Below, one piece after another: positions 47,884 through 62,797 of a stretch of 64,000 bases of DNA. The position numbers and the translations under genes were made by a program. The stretch comes from Streptomyces thermodiastaticus. Lineage in GTDB: Bacteria > Actinomycetota > Actinomycetes > Streptomycetales > Streptomycetaceae. Positions within the stretch are counted from its first letter, which is position 1, and every line of letters begins with the position of its first letter. The notes below the pieces were generated by a model. That model worked only from the letters and a program-made list of their open reading frames with translations. It had not been told where the DNA came from and searched no databases. The stretch is taken from assembly GCF_014656135.1 (NCBI RefSeq), contig NZ_BNBV01000012.1, positions 1 to 64,000 of the forward strand, read 5' to 3'.

Positions 47884-48199
47884 CCGACGGTCCGGGCCGT
47901 GTCCGGTCCGGACACGGCCCGGAACGGCACGGCGACGCCCACCGGGGCGGGCTCGCGGCGGGGCCCGCCCCGGCGCGTGCCCGCCACCGGCGGCGCACGG
48001 GGACCGGCGGCGCGTGCACGGGACCGGCACCCGCCCGTCCGTCGTCGTACTCGGGTTCGACTCGGTGGCCGTCCACAGCCCCGCCGTCCCCGCCCGCCGG
48101 CGTCGTACGCTGGGAAGGACCCCGGCCCGCCACGCGCGTCGGGCCTTTCGTGGTGCCCGGCACCGCCCCCGTTGCCCAGCTGGACGGAACAAAGCCCCC
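47884..48199 (+). other. gene-free stretch before mfd with a strong hairpin
   Basis: A perfect 14-bp hairpin (TCCGGGCCGTGTCC 47891-47904, GGACACGGCCCGGA 47910-47923, 5-base loop) seven bases after the permease stop is a clear terminator. A -10-like TACGCT in CGTCGTACGCTGG (near 48105) is a plausible mfd promoter, giving a leader of about 85 bases. The frame preceding mfd is open but has no gene features. Confidence 0.6.
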
Positions 48200-51772
<3,573 letters not shown>

Positions 51773-51935
51773 CCCGTCCGGCTGGCCGGATCCAGCCGCT
51801 CGGTACGCCCTCGCTTGCTCCCTTTGCCTCTCTGCGCCCCAAGAGCCTTGTCGCTTTGTCGACTACGGTGGGCACGATCGGATCGACAGGCCGCGCGTGC
51901 CAGGGCGGGGCCGGAAAGGCAGGGGAGGAATCTCG

Positions 51936-52754
51936 ATGGGCGTGCAGGCGGGCCGTGGCGGACGGAGGGAACGACGCCGCGGCAGGGCGGGGAGCCTGGT
52001 ACGCGGGGGACTCGCGGTGTGCGCCGCCATGGTGCTGGTGGCCGGATGCAAGGGCGGCTCGGACGACAAGGACGGCGCCGGCGCCTCCGGCAGCAAGGCG
52101 CCCGCCCCGTCCGCGTACGGCCGCGCGGTCAGCCCCCTGGACAACCCGGACGGCACCAAGCCGGGCCTGGCACCGGTGACGAGCGAGAAGGACAAGGCCG
52201 CCGCACGCAAGCTCATCGCCCGCGTGGCGACCAAGGGCCGCGGACCCAAGACGGGTTACGAACGCGACAAGTTCGGCTACGCCTGGATGGACTCCGCCGA
52301 CGGCGTCCCGTGGGCCCACAACGGCTGCGACACCCGCAACGACCTGCTCAAGCGTGACGGCGAGAACCTGAGTTACCGTCAGGGCTCCGACTGTGTGGTC
52401 GTCTCCCTGACCCTGCACGACCCGTACACGGACAAGACGATCCACTGGACCAAGTCCCACGCCACCACGGTCCAGATCGACCACGTCATGCCGCTGTCCT
52501 ACGACTGGCAGATGGGCGCCGCCCACTGGACGAAGGACAAGCGCGAGCAGATCGCCAACGACCCGCTCAACCTGATCCCGGTCGACGGCTCCGCCAACTC
52601 CGCCAAGAGCGACTCCGGCCCCGCCTCCTGGCTCCCGCCCAACAAGGAGATCCGCTGCGCCTACAGCGTGCGCTTCGCCCAGGTCTCCCTGAAGTACGAC
52701 CTGCCGGTGACCGAGGCGGACAAGGAGATGATGCTCCACCAGTGCGGTGGGTGA
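51936..52754 (+). CDS. HNH endonuclease-family lipoprotein (GmrSD C-terminal/DUF1524 type)
   Basis: 272 residues. The signal peptide ends in MVLVAGCKGG, a lipobox with lipidated Cys, after a basic RRERRRGRAGSLVRGG stretch. The exterior domain contains QIDHVMPLSYDWQMGA and NDPLNLIPVDGSANSAKSD, the DHxxP/N pattern of HNH nucleases of the DUF1524 group, and paired Cys (GCDTRND, SDCVVVS, IRCAYS). It is a predicted surface nuclease, common in Streptomyces, perhaps scavenging DNA. ATG 51936 follows GGGGAGGAA. Confidence 0.9.
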   Translation: MGVQAGRGGRRERRRGRAGSLVRGGLAVCAAMVLVAGCKGGSDDKDGAGASGSKAPAPSAYGRAVSPLDNPDGTKPGLAPVTSEKDKAAARKLIARVATKGRGPKTGYERDKFGYAWMDSADGVPWAHNGCDTRNDLLKRDGENLSYRQGSDCVVVSLTLHDPYTDKTIHWTKSHATTVQIDHVMPLSYDWQMGAAHWTKDKREQIANDPLNLIPVDGSANSAKSDSGPASWLPPNKEIRCAYSVRFAQVSLKYDLPVTEADKEMMLHQCGG

Positions 52755-52773
52755 GGGGGTTCTGAGACGGTGG

Positions 52774-52805
52774 CCGGCGGCGGTGGGAGCATCCACCGCC
52801 GCCGG
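52774..52805 (+). terminator. terminator after the HNH lipoprotein gene
   Basis: Perfect 13-bp stem CCGGCGGCGGTGG/CCACCGCCGCCGG around GAGCAT, 20 bases after the stop. Confidence 0.8.
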
Positions 52806-53289
52806 TGCTGTTCTGTCGGCAGGTTGATCGGGGGCGGCGCGCGGAATGGCGGAACGGGTGTCGTTCCCTGAGACCGGCGGGGGCGGGGAGTTCGTGTGCG
52901 GCTCCGTCCTGCCGGATCGTCGCTGCGGGGGCGTTTTGCTGACGACCGGTCGGCGACCGCGGGACGGCACGCGGCCGCGTGAGGATGCGCGACTCGGCCA
53001 CCGATGGCCGGACGGGCCGGAGACGCCGGGCGCGCACGGAATGCGCTGTGTCCGGTTTCACACGCGCCCCGAAGTCGAAGTCGCATGCGTTATGTTCATC
53101 GTGTCACTTTCACGAGTTGACCACGAGGCGTTCACGCACTGGTCATACCGCTGGTCATGACCGCGCCTCGCCGGTCACCGGTCAGTTCGGCCTCTTCCGG
53201 AAGTCACGGGGGGTGAGGCGCCGGGGCCTTGCCGGCCGGGCCGACGACGGCCCGCCGTCCGCCCTGGGCGCCCACGGAAAGGCTGCGGT
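52806..53289 (+). other. 484-base stretch without a recognisable gene
   Basis: Short frames on both strands lack ribosome sites and family features. An AT-richer patch (ATGCGTTATGTTCATCGTGT, 53086-53105) may be the promoter of the small membrane-protein gene that follows. Base composition is more mixed than in neighbouring core genes, in keeping with an accessory insertion point. Confidence 0.4.
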
Positions 53290-53676
53290 GTGCTCGCGCG
53301 ACTTCCACTTCCATGGCTGCTGCTCATGGCGGCGTTCGCTACTTTCCTGATCGCCTGGGAGGCGCATGCGCTCCTTCGGATGCGCAAGTTCACAGCGGCG
53401 ATGGTCGCGATCCCGGTCGTGTCCTGCCTCGGCATGATCGCCGAAGGCAGGGCTCAGTACCACCCGCACAGTGCCCGGCAGATGCTCGTCCTGTACTCCT
53501 TCGCCTGGACCGGCCTGGCCATCGGCCTCTTCTGGACTCGACGCCTGTGGTTCGAATGGTGCGAGGACTGGCGCAATGGCGTCCGAAGGGACTATGTGCT
53601 GCCCCGGCGACACAAGGTGATCTTGGATACTTCGGTCATGGTGATGATGCTTCTGGCGGTCGTTCTCGACGGCTGA
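53290..53676 (+). CDS. small hypothetical membrane protein
   Basis: 128 residues from GTG 53290 with GGAAAGG seven bases upstream. Four probable membrane segments: LPWLLLMAAFATFLIAWEA, FTAAMVAIPVVSCLGMIAEG, MLVLYSFAWTGLAIGLFW and ILDTSVMVMMLLAVVLDG, with a basic loop RNGVRRDYVLPRRHK. I recognise no family. Lower GC and irregular codon use mark it as accessory. Confidence 0.65.
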   Translation: MLARLPLPWLLLMAAFATFLIAWEAHALLRMRKFTAAMVAIPVVSCLGMIAEGRAQYHPHSARQMLVLYSFAWTGLAIGLFWTRRLWFEWCEDWRNGVRRDYVLPRRHKVILDTSVMVMMLLAVVLDG

Positions 53677-53894
53677 GCAAGGCCGCGTCGGGCATGCCCG
53701 GACTTCGCCGCCGTCCGGCTCCGCGTATCGTCGGCGTGCACAGTGCTGCCTGCAGACGGCTCAGACCTGGCTGACGTCCGTGCTGCGGTCGGCTTCCGCG
53801 CTGGGGCACCCTCGGTCAGGCGGCGAACAGGGTCGTTTGGTCCGTCGGACCTGTTCGCGCGGCTGAGACGTGTCACCGGTCGACGGCACTGTCG

Positions 53895-54101
53895 TCAGCG
53901 ACCGTGTGCCGTGGCTCCCTCGCGCTTCAGCGCTTCGAGAAAGGCAGTGAATGCCGTAGCGGGGAAGGTGAGGGTGGCGCGGGCCGGGGCCTTCGAGTCG
54001 CGGACGGCTGTGCGGGTGGGAGACTGCGCGATCTCCACGCAGGCGTTGCCGTCACCCTCGCCTGAGTGGGACGACTTCCGCCAGTTGCTGTAAGTGGCCA
54101 T
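53895..54101 (-). CDS. DUF397 domain protein
   Basis: 68 residues with the diagnostic pattern WRKSSHSGEGDGNACVEIA and VAVRDSK-like AVRDSKAPARATLTF. DUF397 proteins are paired, as here, with Scr1-type XRE regulators and often a divergent anti-sigma-like ATPase; such modules affect antibiotic production and development in Streptomyces (for example bldB-like families). Its partner upstream is truncated, so this gene may no longer have a function. Confidence 0.85.
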   Translation of the reverse strand: MATYSNWRKSSHSGEGDGNACVEIAQSPTRTAVRDSKAPARATLTFPATAFTAFLEALKREGATAHGR

Positions 54102-54108
54102 CTACGCC

Positions 54109-54711
54109 TCACAGCTCCTTCGCCAGCCCGTGGATCAAGTCACGGGACTGCTTGGGGTCGAGTGCCAGTTCCTTCACTTCACGGAAACGTGCGCGGTAAG
54201 CGTTCAGTTGAGCTTCGACATCGATGAAAACTGATCCATGGGGCGTGTCGCGCACCACGGTGTCCAGCTTGGGCACGGGGCCGCACGCGTACGTCATAGT
54301 GCTTGAAGCTCTGGAAAAGTTGTCCAGGTCGAAGGGGATGACGCGCAGTGTGATGCGATCTGAGTCAGACAGTTCGAGAAGCCGGCCGAGCTGAGCCCTT
54401 GAGGTGGCGCGGTCGCTGACTCTGATCCGAAGTGCGGCCTCGTGAATGATCACCTCGTAGGGGATGGCGAGACGTTGGCGCTCCATGCGGAAGTGCACGC
54501 GCAGTTCCAGCTCTTGAGGCGTGAGTAATGGAACCCGGGAAGAGAAGACGGCGCGTGCGTGGTCTTCCGTCTGCAGGAGGCCTGGGACGAACAGGATGGA
54601 CACCTCGCGCAGATACGAACTGTGATGATCCAGTTCGGCCAGGTCCAGGAAGGGCGTCGGCAGCAGGCCGCGGTACTCCTCCCACCATCCCCGCGTGCGG
54701 TCGACGGCCAT
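54109..54711 (-). pseudogene. Scr1-family regulator lacking its N-terminal HTH
   Basis: The 200-residue frame holds the whole C-terminal Scr1/DUF5753 domain (GWWEEYRGLLPTPFLDLAEL, FVPGLLQTEDHARAVF, IIHEAALRIRV, LRVIPFD, FIDVEAQLNAYRARF) but starts where a normal ~280-residue protein is already past its XRE helix-turn-helix. Upstream of ATG 54711 there is no HTH in any minus frame and no ribosome site; the sequence becomes the antisense of an ATPase fragment. It therefore appears to have lost about 80 N-terminal residues. Confidence 0.75.
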
Positions 54712-54713
54712 CG

Positions 54714-54932
54714 CTGCGGGTGCGCTGGGCGGCAGGAAAACCGAGGATCGGGGCGTGGGACGCGGATCCCGCGCCGCCGGAGCCGCCCGTGCCGTTGGAG
54801 CAGGTGGCCGAGCTGGAGGACGGACGCGGGTTGGCGCTGGTCGAAGCGTGCGCGGACGTCTGGGGGTGGCAGCCGTTGTCCCGGGAGGGCAACCGGGGCA
54901 AGGTCGTCTGGTGTGAGCTCGCCGCCGCCTGA
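54714..54932 (+). pseudogene. anti-sigma-type ATP-binding protein, C-terminal remnant
   Basis: A plus frame ending at TGA 54930-54932 reads RWAAGKPRIGAWDADPAPPE and then AELEDGRGLALVEACADVWG and KVVWCELAAA, the C-terminal end of the short HATPase (RsbW-like) proteins that Streptomyces encodes opposite Scr1/DUF397 pairs. The N box and most of the ATP site are missing and there is no start codon of its own. It abuts the truncated Scr1 gene head to head. Confidence 0.65.
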
Positions 54933-55161
54933 GCGTGTCGGCGTGTCACCGGACGCGGGTCCGCGCAGGGCGGTCGGTGCGAGCGGAACGTGGAAGAAGA
55001 GGGGCGGCCGGTGACGGCGCGGCGGACGTGACGTGGAGGCAGTACCTCGAACGCCTGGGGAATCGTTGGTCGGATGGGTTGGCCGCGCATCCCCCGCTGC
55101 CTACCATCGATCACCGCAAGACTTTGTGCCCCGATGCACGATCTCCCCTCAGGAGGTTTCC

Positions 55162-55803
55162 TTGCACCGCCGCCGTCGCACCGCGCTCGTCCTGTCCGCC
55201 GCGATCGCCGCGGCGGCCCCCCTCCTTGCTGCCTGCGGAAACGACGCGCATCCCGGCGCGGCGGCCGTCGTGGGCGGCCGGCGGATCACCGTCGCGCAGC
55301 TGCAGAGCCGCGTGGACGAGGTCCGCCGGGCGCAGCGGGCGGCGGTGGCCGACGAGACGCAGTACCAGCAGGCCGTCGCCGCGACCGGTGCCCTCACCCG
55401 GGACACGCTGCACCAGATGATCCTCGACCGGGTGCTGGACCGGGCCGCTCGCGACGCGGGGGTCACGGTGACCGTCCGCGAGGTGCAGACGATGCGCGAC
55501 GGGCTGGAGAAGCAGGCGGGCGGTGCCGAGGCGCTGCGCAAGGTATGGCTGCAGCAGTACGGGGTGCCGCCGCAGCGCCTGGACGAGAATCTGCGCCTGC
55601 AGGTCGAGGCGCAGAAGCTGGCGGCGAAGCTGCACACCGACCCCAGCCGGCCGGCCTTCTGGAAGGCCCTGTCCGCCGCCTCCGACCGGCTGCACATCGA
55701 CCTCAACCCCCGCTACGGGTCCTGGGACGTGCAGAAGAGCGGCGCGGACGCGAAGACGCCGTGGCTGCGGGAGACCGCGGCGGCGGGACAGCAGGCCGCC
55801 TGA
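55162..55803 (+). CDS. SurA N-terminal-like lipoprotein
   Basis: 213 residues from TTG 55162, chosen because a perfect AGGAGG (55151-55156) is five bases upstream; the frame is open to 55033 but without such a site. Signal peptide RRRRTALVLSAAIAAAAPLL ends in the lipobox LLAACG. The mature part resembles the N-terminal chaperone domain of SurA/PrsA (AAVVGGRRITVAQLQSRVDE, TRDTLHQMILDRVLDRAARD) without a parvulin isomerase domain. Probably an extracytoplasmic chaperone. It precedes mazG, as I recall for other Streptomyces. Confidence 0.88.
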   Translation: MHRRRRTALVLSAAIAAAAPLLAACGNDAHPGAAAVVGGRRITVAQLQSRVDEVRRAQRAAVADETQYQQAVAATGALTRDTLHQMILDRVLDRAARDAGVTVTVREVQTMRDGLEKQAGGAEALRKVWLQQYGVPPQRLDENLRLQVEAQKLAAKLHTDPSRPAFWKALSAASDRLHIDLNPRYGSWDVQKSGADAKTPWLRETAAAGQQAA

Positions 55804-55878
55804 CGCGGCGGACGTGAGGGGCCCCGGCCCACCCGTGACGGGCGCCGGCCTACGCATGACGGGCGCCGGCCCACCGCC

Positions 55879-55952
55879 TGTGGACAACTCGGGGCGGGTC
55901 GGCCCAGTGCCTGTGGACAACTCGGGGGTGCGTCGGCGCGGTGCGTTACGTT
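55879..55952 (+). promoter_or_regulatory. two DnaA-box repeats and -10 element upstream of mazG
   Basis: TGTGGACAA, the exact complement of the Streptomyces DnaA box TTGTCCACA, occurs at 55879-55887 and 55912-55920, within a longer direct repeat (GCCTGTGGACAACTCGGGG, 33 bases apart, about three helical turns). A -10-like TACGTT (55947-55952) lies six bases before the mazG GTG, so mazG is probably leaderless. The boxes sit at about -30 and -70. Confidence 0.55.
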
Positions 55953-55958
55953 CGAAGC

Positions 55959-56960
55959 GTGAACACCAACGCCGCCGCCCCCGCCTCCGACACCGCGTCC
56001 CCCGGCCGTGTCGTCCTGCTCACCACCAGCCACCGGGTCGCCCCCGGCCTGCTGTCCTGGCCCGCGTGGCAGGCGCTGCGCGCCGCCGACCGGGTGCTGT
56101 GCGCGGACGGCGCGCATCCGCAGCTGCCGTATCTGCGCGAGGCCGGCATACCCGTCGACGAGGCGTCGCCGACCGCCGAGGAGCTGGTCGCCGCCTGCGC
56201 GGGCGGCCGCACGATCGTGGTCGTTGCCACGGGCGAGGGCGAGCCGGCGCTGACCGACGGCCTGGCCCGGCTGGCCGGCTCCGGGCGGGTGGCCATGCCG
56301 GAGCTGGAGCTGCTGCCCGCCTCCTACGACCTGCCCGGCGCCCGGCTGCTCGACCTGGTGCAGGTCATGGACCGCATCCGCGCCGAGTGCCCCTGGTCGT
56401 CCCAGCAGACCCACAAGGGTCTGGCGAAGTACGCCATCGAGGAGGCGTACGAGCTGGTGGAGTCCATCGAGGACGGCGACCGGGAGGAGCTGCGCGAGGA
56501 GCTGGGCGACGTACTGCTCCAGGTCGTCTTCCACGCCCGGATCGCCGAGGAGGACGCCGAGGAGCCGTTCTCCATCGACGACGTGGCCGGCGGCATCGTG
56601 GCCAAGCTGATCCGCCGCCACCCGCACGTCTTCGGCGACGCGGCCGCCGAGACGCCGGAGGAGGTCCGGGAGCAGTGGCTGCGCACCAAGGCCGAGGAGA
56701 AGCAGCGCGACTCCGTCACGGAGGGCGTGCCGCTGCACCAGCCCGCCCTGGCCCTCGCCGCCAAGCTCGCCTTCCGGGCCCGCACGGCCGGCCTGGACGT
56801 GCCGCTGCCCGCGACGTCCGGCATCGGCTACGACCTGCTCGCCCTGGCCGTGCGGGCCGAGGAGGAGGGCGTGGACCCGGAGGCAGCCCTGCGGGCCGCG
56901 GCCCGCGCCTACCGGGACGCGATACGGGCGGCGGAGTCCGGGGCCGCCGCGCACGGGTAG
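55959..56960 (+). CDS. mazG: nucleoside triphosphate pyrophosphohydrolase
   Basis: 333 residues from GTG 55959. The C-terminal two thirds is MazG: RIRAECPWSSQQTHKGLAKY, AIEEAYELVESIEDGD (EExxE), EELGDVLLQVVFHARIA (ExxD), which bind Mg-NTP. The N-terminal ~120 residues resemble a tetrapyrrole-methylase-like domain (RVVLLTTSHRVAPGLLSW, VVVATGEGEPALTDGLA), as in YabN-type fusions. It hydrolyses NTPs and dNTPs, possibly oxidised or regulatory ones, to monophosphates. Confidence 0.92.
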   Translation: MNTNAAAPASDTASPGRVVLLTTSHRVAPGLLSWPAWQALRAADRVLCADGAHPQLPYLREAGIPVDEASPTAEELVAACAGGRTIVVVATGEGEPALTDGLARLAGSGRVAMPELELLPASYDLPGARLLDLVQVMDRIRAECPWSSQQTHKGLAKYAIEEAYELVESIEDGDREELREELGDVLLQVVFHARIAEEDAEEPFSIDDVAGGIVAKLIRRHPHVFGDAAAETPEEVREQWLRTKAEEKQRDSVTEGVPLHQPALALAAKLAFRARTAGLDVPLPATSGIGYDLLALAVRAEEEGVDPEAALRAAARAYRDAIRAAESGAAAHG

Positions 56961-57126
56961 CGCGGCGGAGTGCCGGGCCGCCGCGCGCGGGTGAGGCGGC
57001 GGAGCCCGGGCCGGCGAGCACGGGCACAGCTGTGGCCCCCGTGGAGCGGCGGGAACCGGACCCCCAGGCTCCGGCGGGGCGGCGGAAGCGGGACCCCGGG
57101 GTTCCGGTGGGGCCGGTGACGGCGGT

Positions 57127-57132
57127 TACTGT
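57127..57132 (+). promoter_or_regulatory. -10 element for leaderless P450 gene
   Basis: TACTGT seven bases before ATG 57140, no ribosome site between; consistent with a leaderless transcript. Confidence 0.5.
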
Positions 57133-57139
57133 CGGCCCC

Positions 57140-58438
57140 ATGCACGACCAGCCCCCGACCCCCGACGACACCGCGCCCGCCCTGTTCACCTGGGAGTTCG
57201 CGAGCAACCCGTACCCGGCGTACGCGTGGCTGCGCGAGCATGCCCCGGTGCGCCGCACCCGGCTGCCCAGCGGTGTGGAGGCCTGGCTGGTCACCCGTTA
57301 CGCCGACGCCCGCCAGGCCCTGGCCGACCCGCGCCTGAGCAAGAACCCGGAGCATCACGACGAGCCCGCGCACGCCAAGGGCAAGACCGGCATCCCCGGC
57401 GAGCGCAAGGCCGAGCTGATGACGCACCTGCTCAACATCGACCCGCCGGACCACACCCGGCTGCGCCGCCTGGTCAGCAAGGCGTTCACGCCCCGCCGGG
57501 TCGCCGAGTTCGCGCCGCGCGTGCAGGAACTCGCCGACGGCCTCATCGACGCCTTCGCCGGGCGCGGCACCGCCGACCTCATCCACGAGTTCGCCTTCCC
57601 GCTGCCCATCTACGCCATCTGCGACATGCTGGGCGTGCCCCGTGAGGACCAGGACGACTTCCGGGACTGGGCGGGCATGATGATCCGGCACGGCAAGGGC
57701 CCGCGCGGCGGCGTCGCCCGGTCGGTGAAGATGATGCGCGGCTACCTCGCCGAGCTGATCCACAAGAAGCGCCAGGCGCTGCCCGCCGAGCCCGCCCCGG
57801 GCGAGGACCTGATCTCCGGCCTGATCCGCGCCTCCGACCACGGCGAGCACCTCACCGAGAACGAGGCCGCCGCGATGGCGTTCATCCTGCTGTTCGCCGG
57901 TTTCGAGACCACCGTCAACCTCATCGGCAACGGCACGTTCGCCCTGCTGACCCACCCCGGGCAGCGTGCACGCCTGCAGCGGTCGCTGGCCGCCGGCGAG
58001 CGGGAGCTGCTGCAGACCGGCGTGGAGGAGCTGCTGCGCTTCGACGGCCCCGTCGAGATGGCCACCTGGCGTTTCGCCACCGAGCCGCTGACCGTCGGCG
58101 GGCAGGACATCGCCCCCGGCGATCCGGTGCTCGTCGTCCTCGCCGCCGCCGACCGGGACCCGGAGCGGTTCGCCGACCCGGACACCCTGGACCTGGCCCG
58201 GCGCGACAACCAGCACCTGGGGTACGGGCACGGCATCCACTACTGCCTGGGCGCTCCGCTGGCCCGTCTGGAGGGGCAGACGGCGCTCGCCACCCTGCTC
58301 ACCCGGCTGCCGGACCTGGAGCTGAACGCGGACCCGGCCGAGCTGCGCTGGCGCGGCGGCCTCATCATGCGCGGCCTGCGGACTCTTCCCGTCCGTTTCA
58401 CCTCCCGACCTGCGACTTCGCCCGTGGACGGAGGGTGA
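57140..58438 (+). CDS. cytochrome P450
   Basis: 432 residues, soluble bacterial class. Landmarks: I-helix FILLFAGFETTVNLIGNG (A-G-x-E-T-T), ELLRFDGPVEMATWRFA containing the region after ExxR (ELLQTGVEELLRF), and the haem-binding LGYGHGIHYCLGAPLARLEG with the thiolate Cys; the usual Phe at the start of the haem loop is Leu. Substrate unknown; the nearest biosynthetic genes are none, so it is an orphan P450. Electron partners are not in the window. Confidence 0.94.
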   Translation: MHDQPPTPDDTAPALFTWEFASNPYPAYAWLREHAPVRRTRLPSGVEAWLVTRYADARQALADPRLSKNPEHHDEPAHAKGKTGIPGERKAELMTHLLNIDPPDHTRLRRLVSKAFTPRRVAEFAPRVQELADGLIDAFAGRGTADLIHEFAFPLPIYAICDMLGVPREDQDDFRDWAGMMIRHGKGPRGGVARSVKMMRGYLAELIHKKRQALPAEPAPGEDLISGLIRASDHGEHLTENEAAAMAFILLFAGFETTVNLIGNGTFALLTHPGQRARLQRSLAAGERELLQTGVEELLRFDGPVEMATWRFATEPLTVGGQDIAPGDPVLVVLAAADRDPERFADPDTLDLARRDNQHLGYGHGIHYCLGAPLARLEGQTALATLLTRLPDLELNADPAELRWRGGLIMRGLRTLPVRFTSRPATSPVDGG

Positions 58439-58596
58439 CGCACCAAAAGGTGACAGCGACTCAACTATGTGATGTTCGTGTGATCTGCGCGGCATGAACT
58501 TGTGACGAGCGTTCGTATGGCTATACGTTCACGCATCGGCGTGGCGCCGAGCACCACCCGCCACGCGTTCCCTGTTGTCGGGTGAAAGGTTGCTGC

Positions 58597-59715
58597 ATGC
58601 TCTCCGGGAACGGTCGTCACCGACGCCCCCGGCAGGCTCCCGCCCTGCTCGTCACCGCCGGCGTCACCGGATCCGCCATCGCACTCCCGCTGATCGGGGC
58701 CTCCGCCGCGAACGCCGCCGACGGCACCACCTGGGACAAGGTGGCGGAGTGCGAGAGCGGCGGCTCCTGGAGTGCCGACACCGGCAACGGCTACTTCGGC
58801 GGCCTCCAGCTGTCCCAGGACGACTGGGAGAAGTACGGCGGACTCGCCTACGCCCCCAGCCCCGACCAGGCCAGCCGGTCCCAGCAGATCGCCGTGGCCG
58901 AGAAGATCCTCGCCCACCGCGGGCCGGGCGCCTGGCGCACCTGCGCGCTGCTGGCCGGGCTGACCCGGGACTCCGGCGCGGCGAAGGTGGACACCGGCGT
59001 GGACGGCAGCACCTCCGGCGACACCGGGTCCGCCGCCGGCTCCGGCTCCTCGCACTCCGGCGGCCACTCCGGATCGTCCGATTCCGCCGGCTCCTCCGAC
59101 GCGGCGCACTCCTCCGACGCGACGGGCGATGCGGGCGTGACCGACCCCGGCCCCTCGAACTCCTCCGAGGAGGAGGCGGACTCCCCGGCCACCACCCCGT
59201 CCGCGTCCTCCCCGTCGGACCACGCGTCCGCCGATCCGTCCCCGGAGCACACCGGTTCCGTCTCCGTCACGCCCTCACCCGGCGAGACGGGCAACCCGGT
59301 CACATCCGGCGCGCCGGAGGGAAGCGGTACGAACTTGCCGGGGGCGCCCTCTGTGGCGCCTACCGTTCCCGACCAGAACGAGTGGGACAACCCGGGCCAA
59401 GTGGTCGGCGTTTCCGCCCTGGTGGACACCGGCGCACTGGGCTCCGGCCGGCATCGCGGCGCGAGCGCGGACGAGAGCGGCCTCCGCGGCCAGGAGTCCG
59501 CGACGGGCCGGCACGCCTCCCGCGGCGCCGCCGGCGGCACCTACACGGTCCGCTCCGGCGACTCCCTGTCGTCCATCGCCGACTCCCTCGACGTCCACGG
59601 CGGATGGCACGCGCTGTACGCCGCGAACAAGAGCACCGTCGGAGCCGACCCGGACCACATCGTCGCCGGTCAGACCCTGGACGTTCCGGCTCAAAGCGCC
59701 CACGTCGGGAGCTAG
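58597..59715 (+). CDS. rpfB: secreted Rpf-type transglycosylase with LysM domain
   Basis: 372 residues. Signal peptide ALLVTAGVTGSAIALPLIG ending ANAAD; then a resuscitation-promoting-factor domain (TWDKVAECESGGSWSADTGN, catalytic Glu in [40 protein letters not shown]), a Ser/Gly/Asp-rich linker of about 190 residues, and a C-terminal LysM (GTYTVRSGDSLSSIADSLDV). Rpf enzymes cleave peptidoglycan during spore germination and growth. ATG 58597 has GAAAGG seven bases upstream. The symbol follows my recollection that the S. coelicolor neighbour of rpfA is RpfB. Confidence 0.88.
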   Translation: MLSGNGRHRRPRQAPALLVTAGVTGSAIALPLIGASAANAADGTTWDKVAECESGGSWSADTGNGYFGGLQLSQDDWEKYGGLAYAPSPDQASRSQQIAVAEKILAHRGPGAWRTCALLAGLTRDSGAAKVDTGVDGSTSGDTGSAAGSGSSHSGGHSGSSDSAGSSDAAHSSDATGDAGVTDPGPSNSSEEEADSPATTPSASSPSDHASADPSPEHTGSVSVTPSPGETGNPVTSGAPEGSGTNLPGAPSVAPTVPDQNEWDNPGQVVGVSALVDTGALGSGRHRGASADESGLRGQESATGRHASRGAAGGTYTVRSGDSLSSIADSLDVHGGWHALYAANKSTVGADPDHIVAGQTLDVPAQSAHVGS

Positions 59716-59788
59716 TTGAGGGTCCGGTTCGCGTCGAATGTCGCCTTCAGCGAAAGTGTGGGATGAGTCTCAAAGGCCTGGATCGTCT

Positions 59789-59818
59789 TTGAAATTTCGC
59801 GCACCGGCTGTCTACGGT
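59789..59818 (+). promoter_or_regulatory. rpfA promoter
   Basis: -35 TTGAAA (59789-59794) and -10 TACGGT (59813-59818), spacer 18. It would start a leader of about 235 bases that covers the entire riboswitch. Confidence 0.5.
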
Positions 59819-59844
59819 CATGTCCGCTCGCCACCGCGAGCTCC

Positions 59845-60046
59845 CGGCTGCCGCACGCCGAATCCTGCCGGCGGCCGCCCGGGAACAGTCGTCGCATCGC
59901 GCGCCGCAGGCAGGAGCGGGGGACCCAAGGTAAGTGCCGCACCGTGTGGTTGACGGAGCGGCTGGGGGTGAAGCCGTGCCTTCTTCGGGGCACGGCCGGG
60001 CAACTCGACCGGCCCGAACCCGACAGCTCACCTCGCAGGCGTCGGT
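59845..60046 (+). promoter_or_regulatory. c-di-AMP riboswitch (ydaO/yuaA) in the rpfA leader
   Basis: Conserved ydaO-class elements occur in order: GCCGAATCCTGCC (from 59868), GGAGCGGGGGACCCA (59913-59927), GGGGGTGAAGCC (59964-59975), and CCGAACCCGACAGCTCACC followed by TCGCAGGCG (60014-60041). In S. coelicolor the rpfA leader is known to contain this riboswitch; high c-di-AMP lowers rpfA expression. The outer limits given are approximate. The rest of the 345-base gap has only the promoter. Confidence 0.88.
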
Positions 60047-60048
60047 GA

Positions 60049-62628
<2,580 letters not shown>

Positions 62629-62797
62629 ACCGCACCCGAACCGCACCGTGACCACGGCCTGACGCGGCCCGGCCGGCGCCGCGCGGGCCGTGCTTCGACC
62701 GTCGTGCGTACGTCCCCGTACCCGGTCCCGTACCGTGTCCGGGGACGTACGCGTGTATGAAGGACGCCGGCAGCAGGTAAGGGGAGGCGGAAGCCAG

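Noticed and set aside
57140..58438. Secondary-metabolite cluster around the P450
   Set aside because: Neighbours are mazG and rpf genes; no synthase, ferredoxin or tailoring gene is present.
58439..58596. Second c-di-AMP riboswitch before the first rpf gene
   Set aside because: None of the conserved blocks seen upstream of rpfA is present and the gap is too short.
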